Shown: positions 9,066-17,719 of the stretch, in pieces | How positions within the stretch are numbered: the stretch's first letter is position 1 | How the letters are laid out: every line of letters begins with the position of its first letter | Assembly: GCF_014651115.1 (NCBI RefSeq) | Contig: NZ_BMWG01000006.1 | Coordinates: 1-64,000, forward strand | Source of the DNA: Streptomyces inusitatus | Lineage (GTDB): Bacteria; Actinomycetota; Actinomycetes; Streptomycetales; Streptomycetaceae | Direction of reading: 5' to 3' | Length of the DNA stretch: 64,000 bases | Notes under the pieces: generated by a model | What the model saw: the letters and a program-made list of their open reading frames with translations, nothing else | Database searches by the model: none | Told to the model about the DNA's origin: nothing | Position numbers and translations under genes: made by a program

Positions 9066-10547
9066 ATGAACGACCTCGTACGCCAGCACACCGCTCTCAG
9101 TGATTCCGACCTGGAGTGGCTCCATCTGCTGGTCTCGGAGTGGCAGCTGCTCTCCGACCTGTCCTTCGCCGATCTCGTCCTGTGGGTCCCCACCCACGAC
9201 GGGACCCGCTATGTCTCCGTGGCGCAGATGCGGCCCAACACCGGCCCCACCTCCTACCAGGACGACATGGTCGGCCATCTCGTCCCGCGCGGCCGCCGCC
9301 CGCTGCTCGACGCCGCCCTCGACGAGGGCCGTATCGTGCGCGAGGGCGATCCGGAGTGGCGCGAGGAGGTCCCCGTACGGGTCGAGTCGATCCCGGTGCG
9401 CCGGGAGGGCCGGGTCCTCGGGGTCATCGCCCGCAACACCAATCTGCTGACCGTGCGGACCCCGTCGCGGCTGGAGCTGACCTATCTCCAGTCGGCCTCC
9501 GACCTGGCGCAGATGATCGCCGCGGGCTCCTTCCCCTTCCCCGGCCAGCAGGTCGACATGGACGCGGCCCCGCGCGTCGGCGACGGGCTGATCAGGCTCG
9601 ACGCCGACGGCATCGTCCAGTACGCCAGTCCCAACGCGCTCTCCGCCTACCACCGGCTCGGCCTCGCCTCCGACCTCGTCGGCCACCACCTCGGACAGGT
9701 GACCGCAGAACTCGCGCCCGCCCGCGGCCCGGTGGACGAGGCCATGGTCAAACTCGCCAGCGGCTACGCGCCGCGCGAGGCCGAGGTCGAGGGCAACGGC
9801 GGGGTGATCCAGCTGCGCGCCATTCCGCTCAAGCCCAAGGGCGTCCGGATCGGCTCCCTGGTGCTGCTGCGCGACGTCACCGAACTGCGCCGCCGCGAGC
9901 GAGAATTGATCACCAAGGACGCCACCATCCGGGAGATCCACCACCGGGTGAAGAACAACCTCCAGACGGTCGCCGCGCTGCTGCGGCTCCAGTCCCGCCG
10001 GATGGACTCGGCGAGCGGCCGGGAGGCCCTCAACGAGGCCGTGCGCCGGGTCGGCTCGATCGCCATCGTGCACGAGACCCTCTCGCAGAATCTGGACGAG
10101 CGGGTCGAGTTCGACGAGATCGCCGACCGGGTCATCGCGATGGTCGCCGAGATCTCCCCCGGCAAGGTCGAGTGCCGTCGCACCGGCCGCTTCGGCATCC
10201 TCGACGCCGAGGTCGCCACCCCGCTCTCCATGGTGCTCACCGAGGTCCTCCAGAACGCCCTGGAGCACGCCTTCCCGTCGGGGGAGCGCGGCTCGGTCGA
10301 GGTGTCGGCGGTACGGAGCGAGTGGCGCGGCGACGAACGCGTCAGCCGGCTGCTCATCACGGTCCAGGACGACGGCCGGGGACTGCCCGAGGGCTTTGAC
10401 GCCCAGCGCGCCGGAAATCTCGGTCTGCAGATCGTACGGACCCTGGTGGAAGGGGAGTTGGGCGGAACGTTCGACATGCTCCCGGTTTCCGAGCCGGATC
10501 GCGGCACCCGGGTCGTACTCGATATCCCGGTACCTGCCCAGAAGTAA
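9066..10547 (+). CDS. PdtaS-like sensor histidine kinase (GAF-PAS-HisKA_2-HATPase)
   Basis: Soluble histidine kinase of 493 residues with no membrane span. Residues about 1-155 form a GAF-like domain, 165-275 a PAS-like domain (DADGIVQYASPN), followed by a HisKA_2 dimerisation domain with phospho-acceptor motif EIHHRVKNNLQ (His292/293) and a HATPase domain with the N box NALEHAF and G box DDGRGLPEGF. This is the architecture of mycobacterial PdtaS, which phosphorylates the ANTAR antiterminator PdtaR; no response regulator is adjacent, as is usual for this orphan kinase. ATG 9066 is chosen over the long upstream open frame because conservation begins here; a GTG nine bases earlier is possible. 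It is convergent with wblE. Confidence 0.9.
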   Translation: MNDLVRQHTALSDSDLEWLHLLVSEWQLLSDLSFADLVLWVPTHDGTRYVSVAQMRPNTGPTSYQDDMVGHLVPRGRRPLLDAALDEGRIVREGDPEWREEVPVRVESIPVRREGRVLGVIARNTNLLTVRTPSRLELTYLQSASDLAQMIAAGSFPFPGQQVDMDAAPRVGDGLIRLDADGIVQYASPNALSAYHRLGLASDLVGHHLGQVTAELAPARGPVDEAMVKLASGYAPREAEVEGNGGVIQLRAIPLKPKGVRIGSLVLLRDVTELRRRERELITKDATIREIHHRVKNNLQTVAALLRLQSRRMDSASGREALNEAVRRVGSIAIVHETLSQNLDERVEFDEIADRVIAMVAEISPGKVECRRTGRFGILDAEVATPLSMVLTEVLQNALEHAFPSGERGSVEVSAVRSEWRGDERVSRLLITVQDDGRGLPEGFDAQRAGNLGLQIVRTLVEGELGGTFDMLPVSEPDRGTRVVLDIPVPAQK

Positions 10548-10640
10548 TTCCGGAGCGGATTGAGCACTGTTTCGGAGCGTATTCACGGCGATACGCCGAT
10601 GAGTCCGTGTCCGTGTATCCGTGCGTCCGTGTACAGCAGC

Positions 10641-10672
10641 GAGCCCCGGACCTGGAATGCGGTCCGGGGCTC
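10641..10672. terminator. Bidirectional terminator between kinase and wblE
   Basis: GAGCCCCGGACC (10641-10652) pairs perfectly with 10661-10672 around an 8-nt loop. It lies between convergent genes and suits both. Just upstream, 10599-10632 holds a short run of GTCCGT-like repeats of no clear role. Confidence 0.9.
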
Positions 10673-10773
10673 GAATGCTGTTTGGTTACTGCTGCGCGCT
10701 GCGGCTCGTGGGCGGTGAGTGCGTACTCGCTGTACGCGCCGCCGGATGCTCAAGGCTCGCTGCGGTGGCTCTC

Positions 10774-11031
10774 TCAGGCGCTGGCGTTACGCGCCCGGTT
10801 GCGAGCGGCACGGCGCTTCATCGCGCGGCGCTCGTCCTCGCTGAGGCCACCCCAGACGCCGGAGTCCTGGCCGGACTCAAGCGCCCACTGCAGGCACTGC
10901 TCCATGACGGGGCAGCGACGGCAGACGGCCTTGGCTTCCTCGATCTGCAGCAGCGCAGGACCGGTGTTGCCGATGGGGAAGAAGAGCTCGGGGTCTTCCT
11001 CGCGGCAAACGGCGTTGTGACGCCAGTCCAT
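10774..11031 (-). CDS. wblE: WhiB-family iron-sulfur regulator WblE
   Basis: An 85-residue Wbl protein. The four cluster-binding cysteines are Cys9, Cys37, Cys40 and Cys46 (C-x27-C-x2-C-x5-C), followed by the GVWGG turn and a basic C-terminal tail (RRAMKRRAARNRAR) for DNA binding. Sequence and location match WblE of Streptomyces, the counterpart of mycobacterial WhiB1, an essential or near-essential [4Fe-4S] protein that binds the primary sigma factor and responds to nitric oxide (established for WhiB1). The ATG has a strong AAGGAGAGGT ribosome site. Confidence 0.95.
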   Translation of the reverse strand: MDWRHNAVCREEDPELFFPIGNTGPALLQIEEAKAVCRRCPVMEQCLQWALESGQDSGVWGGLSEDERRAMKRRAARNRARNASA

Positions 11032-11347
11032 GGCTGCTACCTCTCCTTGGTATGACTTGCAAGTTGCTTGTGAATGTGAACGCTTTCACGAATCCCCCCG
11101 CAACGGAAGGGCCGACCATCGATCATGCCGAGGTGGTCCAGGGTTTGGGGAGGGGTTCCGGTGATCTGCGGGCCGATTCTGCGGGCCGTCCCGATCGCCA
11201 TGAAGAGACTCGCAAACCTCGGCGACGGATACAACCCCTTCCGGGAAGTTTTTTTTGATTCCTCGGTGTCGACTAGGTCACAGCCGTCATTCTATGGGGT
11301 GGAGCCCAGTCCGTACGTTCGAGATAAAGGCCGTTTGAGCCTTCTAC
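11032..11347 (-). promoter_or_regulatory. wblE upstream region
   Basis: A 316-base stretch without a gene, upstream of wblE on the minus strand. It includes a run of eight T (11249-11256), a feature unusual in this genome, and a CTTGCAAG palindrome close to the wblE start. It also contains the downstream end of the lipid-kinase transcription unit, so any wblE promoter should lie here. I could not assign a specific sigma-factor class. Confidence 0.5.
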
Positions 11348-12316
11348 TCACACAATCACACGCAGTGCACGGCGTACGCCTGTGAACGTCACGCTCGTAC
11401 GGAGTCCCAGGTGGTCACCGTCCATCTGAAAAGGCAGTGGAACCTTTGAATTCAAGGTGAAGTCGGTGAGGTCATGGAGAGTAATCGCGTGCTTGCCGTG
11501 CGGTCCCCGTTCGGGGCTGGACGTCAACAGCTGAGTGCCGAAGCGCGCCACCGCCGGCGTCGAGAGCCGGGAGAGCCCGAGCACGTCGAGGCCCGTGTCG
11601 AAGGAGGCCTTGGGCGAGGCGTACAGCGGGCGATTGCCCAGGAAGGTCCACGGCGAGGTGTTCGCGACTATGGAGACCACCAGATCGGTGACCGGGGCCT
11701 GCCCGGGGCGCTCCAGTGTGATCATCCCGTGTCTGCGGTGCGGGTCCTCCAGGAACTGCCGCAGCACCTGACGCACATAGAGCGCGTGCGTCGAGCGCTT
11801 GCCGCGCTCCCGCTGCTGCTCGACCCGGCCGATCACGCTCGCGTCGAAGCCGACCCCGGCGGTGAAGGTGAACCAGCGGGACGGGACCCCTTCGTCCTCG
11901 GTGCCCGGAGTGCCGGAGGCGAGGCCGAGCCCCACCGTCCGCTCGCTCTGCTCGCTCAGCGCGTCCAGAATCGCGCCGGTGGCCTCCACGGCGTCGTTCG
12001 GCAGCCCCAGGGCGCGGGCGAAGACATTGGTCGAACCGCCGGGCACCACGGCGAGCCGGGGCAGCCGCTCGGGGTCGGGACCGCTGTGGAGTAGACCATT
12101 GACGACTTCATTGACGGTGCCGTCGCCGCCGAGGGCGACCACGAGGTCGATCTCCCCGGACTCGGCCGCCCGGCGCGCCAGGTCCCGGCCGTGGCCCCGG
12201 TACTCGGTGGTGACGGCCTCCAGCTTCATCTCGCTGGCGAGCGCGTGGATCAGCACATCACGGGTGCGTGCACTGGTGGTGGTTGCTGCCGGGTTGACCA
12301 CGAGGAGTGCGCGCAT
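11348..12316 (-). CDS. Diacylglycerol kinase-family lipid kinase
   Basis: A 322-residue protein with the DAGK catalytic fold. The N-terminal half carries the nucleotide-binding GGDGTVNEV motif and VVPGGSTNVFARALGLP loop; the C-terminal beta-sandwich domain follows. It should phosphorylate diacylglycerol or a related lipid (DgkB/YegS group) at the membrane surface, using ATP, and so link lipid turnover to phosphatidate. Start at ATG 12316 lacks an obvious ribosome site, but the VVNPAATTTSA strand-loop typical of the family's N-terminus begins at residue 6. It is divergent from a small membrane protein gene. Confidence 0.87.
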   Translation of the reverse strand: MRALLVVNPAATTTSARTRDVLIHALASEMKLEAVTTEYRGHGRDLARRAAESGEIDLVVALGGDGTVNEVVNGLLHSGPDPERLPRLAVVPGGSTNVFARALGLPNDAVEATGAILDALSEQSERTVGLGLASGTPGTEDEGVPSRWFTFTAGVGFDASVIGRVEQQRERGKRSTHALYVRQVLRQFLEDPHRRHGMITLERPGQAPVTDLVVSIVANTSPWTFLGNRPLYASPKASFDTGLDVLGLSRLSTPAVARFGTQLLTSSPERGPHGKHAITLHDLTDFTLNSKVPLPFQMDGDHLGLRTSVTFTGVRRALRVIV

Positions 12317-12416
12317 GCGTTGCAGCGTACCTACCCGGGGGTACCCGGCCCAGCCCCGGGTGCCGGGCCGGACCCTGCTCCGGCCCCCGGATCCGGGCGG
12401 CGGCTACCCTTCTCGG

Positions 12417-12833
12417 GTGAGCGAAGACCAGACCCCGCGCCCTGCCCGCCTGACCGCCGCGGCGGCGGTGTCCGGCCTGGAAGGCCTGGCACTGGTCGTC
12501 TACGGCGTCTACATGCTGGTCATGGGAGTGCTGGGCCGACCCGAGAATCCCACCCAGGCGGAGATGGGCGGAGTGACGCTGATCGCACTCGGCGTCCTCC
12601 CGCTGGCCGCCGCGCGCGGACTGCTGCTGCGGCGGAGCTGGAGCCGGGGACCGGCGCTGATCACCCATCTCATGGCGCTGATCCCGGCGTGGACGCTGCT
12701 GCGCGCGTCCGGCGGGATGATCCCGCTGGGCATGCTGGTCGCGGCCGTCGCCGTCTCCGGCCTGGTGCTGCTGGTCAACCCGACCACGACCCAGGCCCTC
12801 GACATCCGGGGCCCGGGCGCCCGCGACGCGTAG
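12417..12833 (+). CDS. Small integral membrane protein, unknown function
   Basis: A 138-residue protein with four hydrophobic segments (about residues 16-40, 52-72, 80-95 and 100-125) and a short cytoplasmic tail ending GPGARDA. The GTG start at 12417 follows a short leader of the divergent promoter region. I recognise no catalytic motif. It is widely found in Streptomyces at this position next to the lipid kinase and sigH (from memory), but its role is unknown. Confidence 0.75.
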   Translation: MSEDQTPRPARLTAAAAVSGLEGLALVVYGVYMLVMGVLGRPENPTQAEMGGVTLIALGVLPLAAARGLLLRRSWSRGPALITHLMALIPAWTLLRASGGMIPLGMLVAAVAVSGLVLLVNPTTTQALDIRGPGARDA

Positions 12834-12910
12834 CCGAGGGCTTCAGGGGGTGGGGGACGGTGTCCCGCCACCCCCTCCCGTATTTCCCCGCCGGAGGACC
12901 GGAGGGCGGC

Positions 12911-13909
12911 CTACTCCTCCACCAGCAGCTTCTCCCGAAGCTGCGCCAGAGTGCGGGCCAGCAGCCGGGAGACGTGCATCTGGGAGATGCCGACCTCCTG
13001 CGCGATCTGCGACTGGGTCATATTGCCGAAGAACCGCAGCAGCAGAATGCGCTTCTCGCGCGGCGGCAGATCCTCCAGCAGCGGTTTCAGCGACTCCCGG
13101 TACTCGACGCCCTCCAGCGCCTCGTCCTCGGAGCCCAGGGTGTCCGCGACGGCGGGCGACTCGTCGTCCGTGTCGGGGACGTCCAGGGAGAGTGTGGAGT
13201 AGGCATTGGCCGATTCCAGACCCTCCAGCACCTCCTCCTCGGAGATGCCCAGCCGCTCGGCCAGCTCGTGCACCGTGGGCGAGCGGCCGTGCTGCTGGGA
13301 GAGCTCCGCCGTCGCCGTGGTCAGCGACAGCCGCAGCTCCTGGAGCCGGCGGGGCACCCGGACCGCCCAGCCCTTGTCCCGGAAGTGCCGCTTGATCTCG
13401 CCGACCACCGTCGGGGTGGCATAGGTCGAGAACTCGACGCCCCGCTCCGGGTCGAACCGGTCCACCGACTTGATCAGACCGATCGTCGCGACCTGCGTCA
13501 GATCGTCCAGCGGCTCGCCGCGGTTGCGGAACCGCCGCGCCAGATGCTCGACCAGCGGCAGATGCATCCGCACCAGCCGGTTCCGCAGCTCGGCCCGCTC
13601 CACGGAGCCGTCGGGCAGCTCGCGCAGCTCGATGAAGAGCGCCCGTGCCCCGCTGCGGTCCTGCGGATGGTGCTGCTGCTGTTCATGGACATGCTCGGTC
13701 ATATGGCCCGCCTTCCCCAAGGGCTCCGCCTGGGCGGGGGCATCCCCGCTGGAGCCGGGGGACGTGCCCCCGGCCCGCGCCTGGTCGGCCGCGGCCGCCG
13801 CGGCCCCCGGGCCCGCGGGCCCGTCCTCCGGATGCGGTCGGGCGTGCTGCTCCGGGAAGCCGTGCAGCGAGGGAGGCTCGTCGCGCACCGGACCGTCCTC
13901 GCTTCTCAC
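12911..13909 (-). CDS. sigH: SigH-type stress-response sigma factor (SigB/F/G family)
   Basis: Group 3 sigma factor with regions 2, 3 and 4: region 2 (RLVRMHLPLVEHLARRF to EFSTYATPTVVGEIKRHFRDKGWAVRVPR, split by DDLTQVATIGLIKSVDRFD), region 3 with PTVHELAERLGISEEEV, and region 4.2 with NMTQSQIAQEVGISQMHVSRLLARTL. From GTG 13909, which overlaps the anti-sigma stop as GTGA, the protein has 332 residues; an internal ATG at 13702 with a GGAAGG site gives a 263-residue form. S. coelicolor SigH is known to exist as several N-terminal isoforms, so both may be real. The Ala/Pro/Gly-rich extension (residues 1-69) is unlike the core. Role: osmotic/stress response and septation, held in check by UshX/PrsH. 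Confidence 0.92.
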   Translation of the reverse strand: MRSEDGPVRDEPPSLHGFPEQHARPHPEDGPAGPGAAAAAADQARAGGTSPGSSGDAPAQAEPLGKAGHMTEHVHEQQQHHPQDRSGARALFIELRELPDGSVERAELRNRLVRMHLPLVEHLARRFRNRGEPLDDLTQVATIGLIKSVDRFDPERGVEFSTYATPTVVGEIKRHFRDKGWAVRVPRRLQELRLSLTTATAELSQQHGRSPTVHELAERLGISEEEVLEGLESANAYSTLSLDVPDTDDESPAVADTLGSEDEALEGVEYRESLKPLLEDLPPREKRILLLRFFGNMTQSQIAQEVGISQMHVSRLLARTLAQLREKLLVEE

Positions 13910-14319
13910 GCCGGACCGGGTCCCGCGCCGCGCTTCTTGTACAGGCTGATGGAGACCGTGCGGTCCTCGGCGACCGATGAGTCGACCATGCCCGCCAGCG
14001 CGGAGAGCACCGTCCATGCGAAGGTGTCGCGCTCCGGGGCCCGCCCGTCGGTCGTCGGCGCGGAGACCGTGACCTCCAGCGAGTCGTCGATCAGCCGGAA
14101 GACACAGCTGAGTACGGAGCCGGGGACCGCCTGCTGGAGCAGGATCGCGCACGCCTCGTCGACCGCGATCCGCAGATCCTCGATCTCGTCAAGGGTGAAG
14201 TCCAATCGTGCCGCGAGTCCGGCCGTGGCCGTACGCAACACCGACAGATAGGCACCCGCAGCGGGCAGCCGGACTTCCACGAAGTCCTGGGTCCCGGGCT
14301 CGCCTGCGATCTGGGACAC
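13906..14319 (-). CDS. ushX: Anti-sigma factor UshX/PrsH (HATPase, RsbW-like)
   Basis: A 137-residue GHKL-type anti-sigma factor kinase. The N box is DEACAILLQQA, and the fold continues with a diverged G box region (DGRAPERDTFAWTVLSALAGMVDS). It should bind SigH and block core polymerase binding, releasing it through an anti-anti-sigma factor elsewhere in the genome. GTG 14319 is chosen because GGAGGTGAGG lies directly upstream; an ORF extension to 14475 has no support. Its TGA overlaps the sigH GTG, giving stoichiometric coupling of sigma and anti-sigma factor. Confidence 0.9.
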   Translation of the reverse strand: MSQIAGEPGTQDFVEVRLPAAGAYLSVLRTATAGLAARLDFTLDEIEDLRIAVDEACAILLQQAVPGSVLSCVFRLIDDSLEVTVSAPTTDGRAPERDTFAWTVLSALAGMVDSSVAEDRTVSISLYKKRGAGPGPA

Positions 14320-14740
14320 CCTCACCTCCAAGGTGACACAAGCTCTTTCCGGGCCACGGGAGAAAGATCCCGAAGCCGTCGCTACGCAGTCCGTACGTAG
14401 CCGGTACTGGCTCGGCGACGCTATCGCGATCCATGGTGCGCTGTCGCCGGGCCCCCACCCCTCAGCCCCTGTCACTCATGGTAAGCATATGAACACATGC
14501 AGTGGCTAGAGGTGCGCGGGATCCAATTGCGCGGAAGGGGTGGATGGTTGACGTACCCACGCTTCAGACGGACGAACCGCCGCCCGGGTTCCCGACCTGC
14601 CGAAGCTCTTCGCCGCGCCGGGGTGTCCCGGACGGCTCCCGGGGTCGTACGTCCGTCCGCCGGGCGGGCCGCGGCCACCCCGTACGAGGGCTCCGTCGTA
14701 CGAGGGTCCCGCCGTACGGGACCCCGCCGTACGGGGGTCG
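14320..14740. promoter_or_regulatory. ushX-sigH promoter region with tandem repeats and a hairpin
   Basis: No gene is seen in these 421 bases. The ushX-proximal part must hold the ushX-sigH promoters. Next to the zinc-finger gene are four imperfect 15-16 bp units beginning CGTACG (14681-14742). Within them GGGTCCCG (14704-14711) pairs perfectly with CGGGACCC (14717-14724), a likely terminator for the zinc-finger gene. The middle part is GC-rich without clear features. Confidence 0.6.
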
Positions 14741-15001
14741 TCAGACGAGGGCCCCGTCCGCGAAGCACCAGCGCCAGCTCTCGCCCGGCTCGAAGCTCCG
14801 CATCACCGGATGCCCGGTCTCGGTGAAGTGCGCGCTCGCGTGCCGCAGCGGCGAGGAGTCGCAGCACCCCACATGGCCGCAGACCAGGCAGAGCCGCAGA
14901 TGCACCGGCTGCACCCCGGCGGCCAGGCACTCGGGGCAGGTCTCGCTCAACGGGGCCGGCTCCGGGCGGGGCAGCTCGGCCACATGCGGACACTCGCTCA
15001 T
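14741..15001 (-). CDS. UBP-type zinc-finger protein
   Basis: An 86-residue protein that is essentially one UBP zinc finger: CPHV near the start, CPEC, CLVCGHVGCC, then HASAHFTETGHPV with metal-binding histidines and the closing W-RWCF. Such fingers bind the C-terminus of ubiquitin in eukaryotes; the bacterial role is unknown, and a link to prokaryotic ubiquitin-like Pup or simple protein binding is speculation. It sits upstream of ushX-sigH in the same direction, where S. coelicolor has ushY (from memory), so it may be the ushY counterpart. ATG 15001 fits the domain start; the longer reading frame to 15052 overlaps the divergent promoter. Confidence 0.82.
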   Translation of the reverse strand: MSECPHVAELPRPEPAPLSETCPECLAAGVQPVHLRLCLVCGHVGCCDSSPLRHASAHFTETGHPVMRSFEPGESWRWCFADGALV

Positions 15002-15085
15002 GATGGCCAGGGTACGGCGCGAACGGCGCGCCTTCCCGTCGGCGTACGCCACCCGGCGACGGGTAAGAGCCCCTGAGGACGGCGC

Positions 15086-16696
15086 ATGGAAGCACTGTCA
15101 CTGGTCGCGCTGATCGCGGGCAGCGCCGCGGTCGCCGGAGCGGCCCGCAGAACCCCCGTGCCCGCGCCGCTGCTCCTGGTGACCGCCGGGCTGATCGCCG
15201 CGTACATCCCCGGCGTGCCCGACTACACCCTCGATCCGCACATCGTGCTGCCGCTGGTGCTGCCGCCGCTGCTGCACATGGCCGCGCTCGACAGCTCGTA
15301 CCTCGATCTGCGGGCCAACGCGCGCCCCGTCGCCCTGCTCTCGGTGGGCTACACCCTCTTCGCGACCGTCGCCGTCGGCTGGCTCGCCCACCTCCTGATC
15401 CCCGCGCTGCCGCTCACCGCCGCCCTGGTGCTCGGCGCGGTCGTCGCGCCGCCGGACGCCGTCGCCGCCACCGCGATCGCCCGCAGACTGGGGCTGCCGT
15501 CCAGAATCACCACCATCCTCCAGGGCGAGTCCCTGGTGAACGACGCCACCGCGATCACCGCCTACCGGGTGGCGGTCGCCGCCGCCGTCGGCGAGGCCGC
15601 GAGCTGGGGTCAGGGCATCGCCGAATTCGCCCTCGCCGCGCTCGGCGGCGTGGGCGTCGGACTGCTGCTGATGGTCCCCATCCACTGGCTCCGCACCCAT
15701 CTCGGCGAGCCGCTGCTCCAGAACACCCTCTCGCTGCTCATCCCCTTCGTCGCCTACGCCGCCGCCGAGCAGTTCCACGCCTCCGGAGTGCTCGCCGTGG
15801 TCGTCGTCGGGCTCTATCTCGGCCACCGCCGCTGGCAGGTCGACTTCGCCACCCGGCTCCAGGAGGAGGCCGTCTGGCGCATGGTCGCCTTCATCCTGGA
15901 ATCCACCGTCTTCGCGCTGATCGGCCTCCAGCTCCCGTACGTCCTCGAAGGGCTCGGGGCGTACGGGGTGGGCGAGGCCCTCGCGTACGGACTCGCGGTC
16001 TTCTTCCTGGTGGTCGCGGTGCGTTACGTCTGGGTCTTCCCGGCCACCTTTCTGCCGCGCCGGCTCTCCGCGCGCATCAGGGAGCGGGAGCCCGCCGTCG
16101 ACTGGCGGGCCCCGGTGATCGTGGGCTGGGCCGGGATGCGCGGGGTGGTCTCGCTGGCCATCGCCTTCTCCATCCCGCTGACCACCGCCGGCGGGGCCCC
16201 TTTCCCGGCCCGGAATCTGATCCTCTTCCTGACCTTCACCACCGTGATCGGGACCCTGGTGGTACAGGGACTCACCCTCCCCGCGCTGATCAGAGCGCTG
16301 AAACTGCCCCCGCCCGACGCCCGTGCGCAGACCCTCGCCGAGGCCCAGGCCCAGAGCGAGGCGTCCGCCGCCGCCGACCGCCGGCTGGACGAACTGCTCA
16401 CCGACGAGCGCAACGCCCTCCCGCAGCCGCTCCAGGACCGGCTGCGCACCGTCATGGAGCGGCGGCGCAACGCCGTCTGGGAGCGGCTCGGGGCGGTCAA
16501 CGAGATCACCGGGGAATCGGCGGACGCCACCTATCGGCGGCTCGCCGGGGAGATGATCGAGACGGAGAGATCCGTCTTCGTCGACCTCCGCGACCGCCGC
16601 CGGATCGACGACGAGATGCTGCGCACCCTGCTGCGCCGGCTGGACCTGGAGGAGGCCGCCGCCTACCGCGACGAGGAGGACGGGGCGTCGGGCTGA
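15086..16696 (+). CDS. Na+/H+ antiporter, CPA1/NhaP family
   Basis: Membrane protein of 536 residues with about 12 transmembrane segments up to residue 415 and a charged cytoplasmic tail. Transport-site motifs include GAVVAPPDAVAATAI and the ion-binding Asn-Asp pair in GESLVNDATAITAYR. It should exchange cytoplasmic Na+ (or K+) for protons and contribute to pH and salt tolerance. GAGGA lies eight bases before the ATG. Its last 34 bases overlap the 3' end of the convergent PLP-enzyme gene. Proximity to sigH, an osmotic-stress sigma factor, fits a salt-response role but is only suggestive. Confidence 0.92.
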   Translation: MEALSLVALIAGSAAVAGAARRTPVPAPLLLVTAGLIAAYIPGVPDYTLDPHIVLPLVLPPLLHMAALDSSYLDLRANARPVALLSVGYTLFATVAVGWLAHLLIPALPLTAALVLGAVVAPPDAVAATAIARRLGLPSRITTILQGESLVNDATAITAYRVAVAAAVGEAASWGQGIAEFALAALGGVGVGLLLMVPIHWLRTHLGEPLLQNTLSLLIPFVAYAAAEQFHASGVLAVVVVGLYLGHRRWQVDFATRLQEEAVWRMVAFILESTVFALIGLQLPYVLEGLGAYGVGEALAYGLAVFFLVVAVRYVWVFPATFLPRRLSARIREREPAVDWRAPVIVGWAGMRGVVSLAIAFSIPLTTAGGAPFPARNLILFLTFTTVIGTLVVQGLTLPALIRALKLPPPDARAQTLAEAQAQSEASAAADRRLDELLTDERNALPQPLQDRLRTVMERRRNAVWERLGAVNEITGESADATYRRLAGEMIETERSVFVDLRDRRRIDDEMLRTLLRRLDLEEAAAYRDEEDGASG

Positions 16697-17646
16697 CCGG
16701 CGGGCTCCGGCCGATCGCTGGTCCCCGGCCGATCGGCCGGCTCCGGCCGGCCGGTGATGACGGCGGCCACGGTGGTGCCGGGGGCGAACGCGCCCTCGGC
16801 CGCCAGAGCGGTCAGGCCGAAGAGCATTTTGGCGACATATATACGTTCCAGGGCCAGCCCGTGGCGGGCCTCGAACCCCTCAGCGAAACGGGTGAGTTCT
16901 GGGGTTGTACGGGCGTATCCGCCGAAATGGAAGCGTTCGTCCAGTGACCAGTCGCCGGTGCGCCCGCCGAACGCCGCCAGCTGGAGGCGCTCCGTCTCGG
17001 CGGCGAGGAAGCCGCCCCTGAGGACGGGGAAACCCAGGGCGCGCGCGCCCGGCGGGAGGCCCGCCGCCAGTCCGGCGAGGGTCCCGGCGGTGCCGCAGGC
17101 GACGGCGGCCACATCGGCGGTCCCGTCGAGTTCCCGGCCGAGGTCGGCGCAGCCCCGCGCGGCGAGGGCGTTGCTGCCGCCCTCGGGTATCACCTGGACG
17201 TCGCCGTCCTGGGCGCTCTCGGCGAGGATGCGCGCCAGCACCTCCGGGTCGTCCTTGCGCCGGTAGGTCGCCCGGTCCACGAACACCAGCCGCATGCCGT
17301 CCGCCGCGCAGCGGGCCAGGGAGGGGTTCAGCGGGCGTCCGGCCAGTTCGTCGCCGCGTACGACACCGGTGGTCCGGCAGCCCAGCAGCCGTCCGGCGGC
17401 GGCCGTCGCCCGCAGATGGTTGGAGTACGCGCCGCCGAAGGTGAGCAGGGGGCGGCCCGCGGCCGCCCGGAGATTGGGCGCGAGTTTCCGCCATTTGTTG
17501 CCGGGCAGATCCGGGTGGATCAGATCGTCGCGCTTGAGCAGCAGCCGTATGCCCCGGCTGGTGAAGGGCTCGTCCTCGACCGGCTGGACCGGGGACGGCA
17601 GCCGGGGCCGCAGGGCGGCTTCGAGGTCGGGCGCTTCGGGGGGCAC
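16663..17646 (-). CDS. PLP-dependent ACC deaminase/D-cysteine desulfhydrase family enzyme
   Basis: Tryptophan-synthase-beta-type PLP enzyme of about 327 residues. The PLP lysine lies in PGNKWRKLAPN, followed by the FGGAYSNHLRATAAAGR cofactor/substrate loop and the phosphate loop CGTAGTLAGLAAG. The family includes 1-aminocyclopropane-1-carboxylate deaminase and D-cysteine desulfhydrase; which reaction applies cannot be told. The start is uncertain: GTG 17646 puts the first residues just before the conserved domain, while GTG 17742 would overlap the upstream amidase gene by 23 bases and adds an unconserved leader. The tail after residue 305 is a Pro/Ser/Arg-rich extension overlapping the NhaP gene. 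Confidence 0.85.
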   Translation of the reverse strand: MPPEAPDLEAALRPRLPSPVQPVEDEPFTSRGIRLLLKRDDLIHPDLPGNKWRKLAPNLRAAAGRPLLTFGGAYSNHLRATAAAGRLLGCRTTGVVRGDELAGRPLNPSLARCAADGMRLVFVDRATYRRKDDPEVLARILAESAQDGDVQVIPEGGSNALAARGCADLGRELDGTADVAAVACGTAGTLAGLAAGLPPGARALGFPVLRGGFLAAETERLQLAAFGGRTGDWSLDERFHFGGYARTTPELTRFAEGFEARHGLALERIYVAKMLFGLTALAAEGAFAPGTTVAAVITGRPEPADRPGTSDRPEPAGQPDAPSSSSR

Positions 17647-17719
17647 GCCCTCATTGTCACCCGCGCCCACCTGCGGCGACAGCCGGAGGCGGGGCGGCGG
17701 GCGATGGGCGGCGGCGGGG

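Noticed and set aside
11240..11280. SigR-type promoter (GGAAT-N-GTT) upstream of wblE
   Set aside because: Spacing between elements is about 22 bp rather than the 18-19 needed.
12086..12101. dre-like TGTGGAGTAGACCATT
   Set aside because: It lies inside the lipid-kinase coding sequence, has only 11 of 16 matches and lacks the central CTAGA core.
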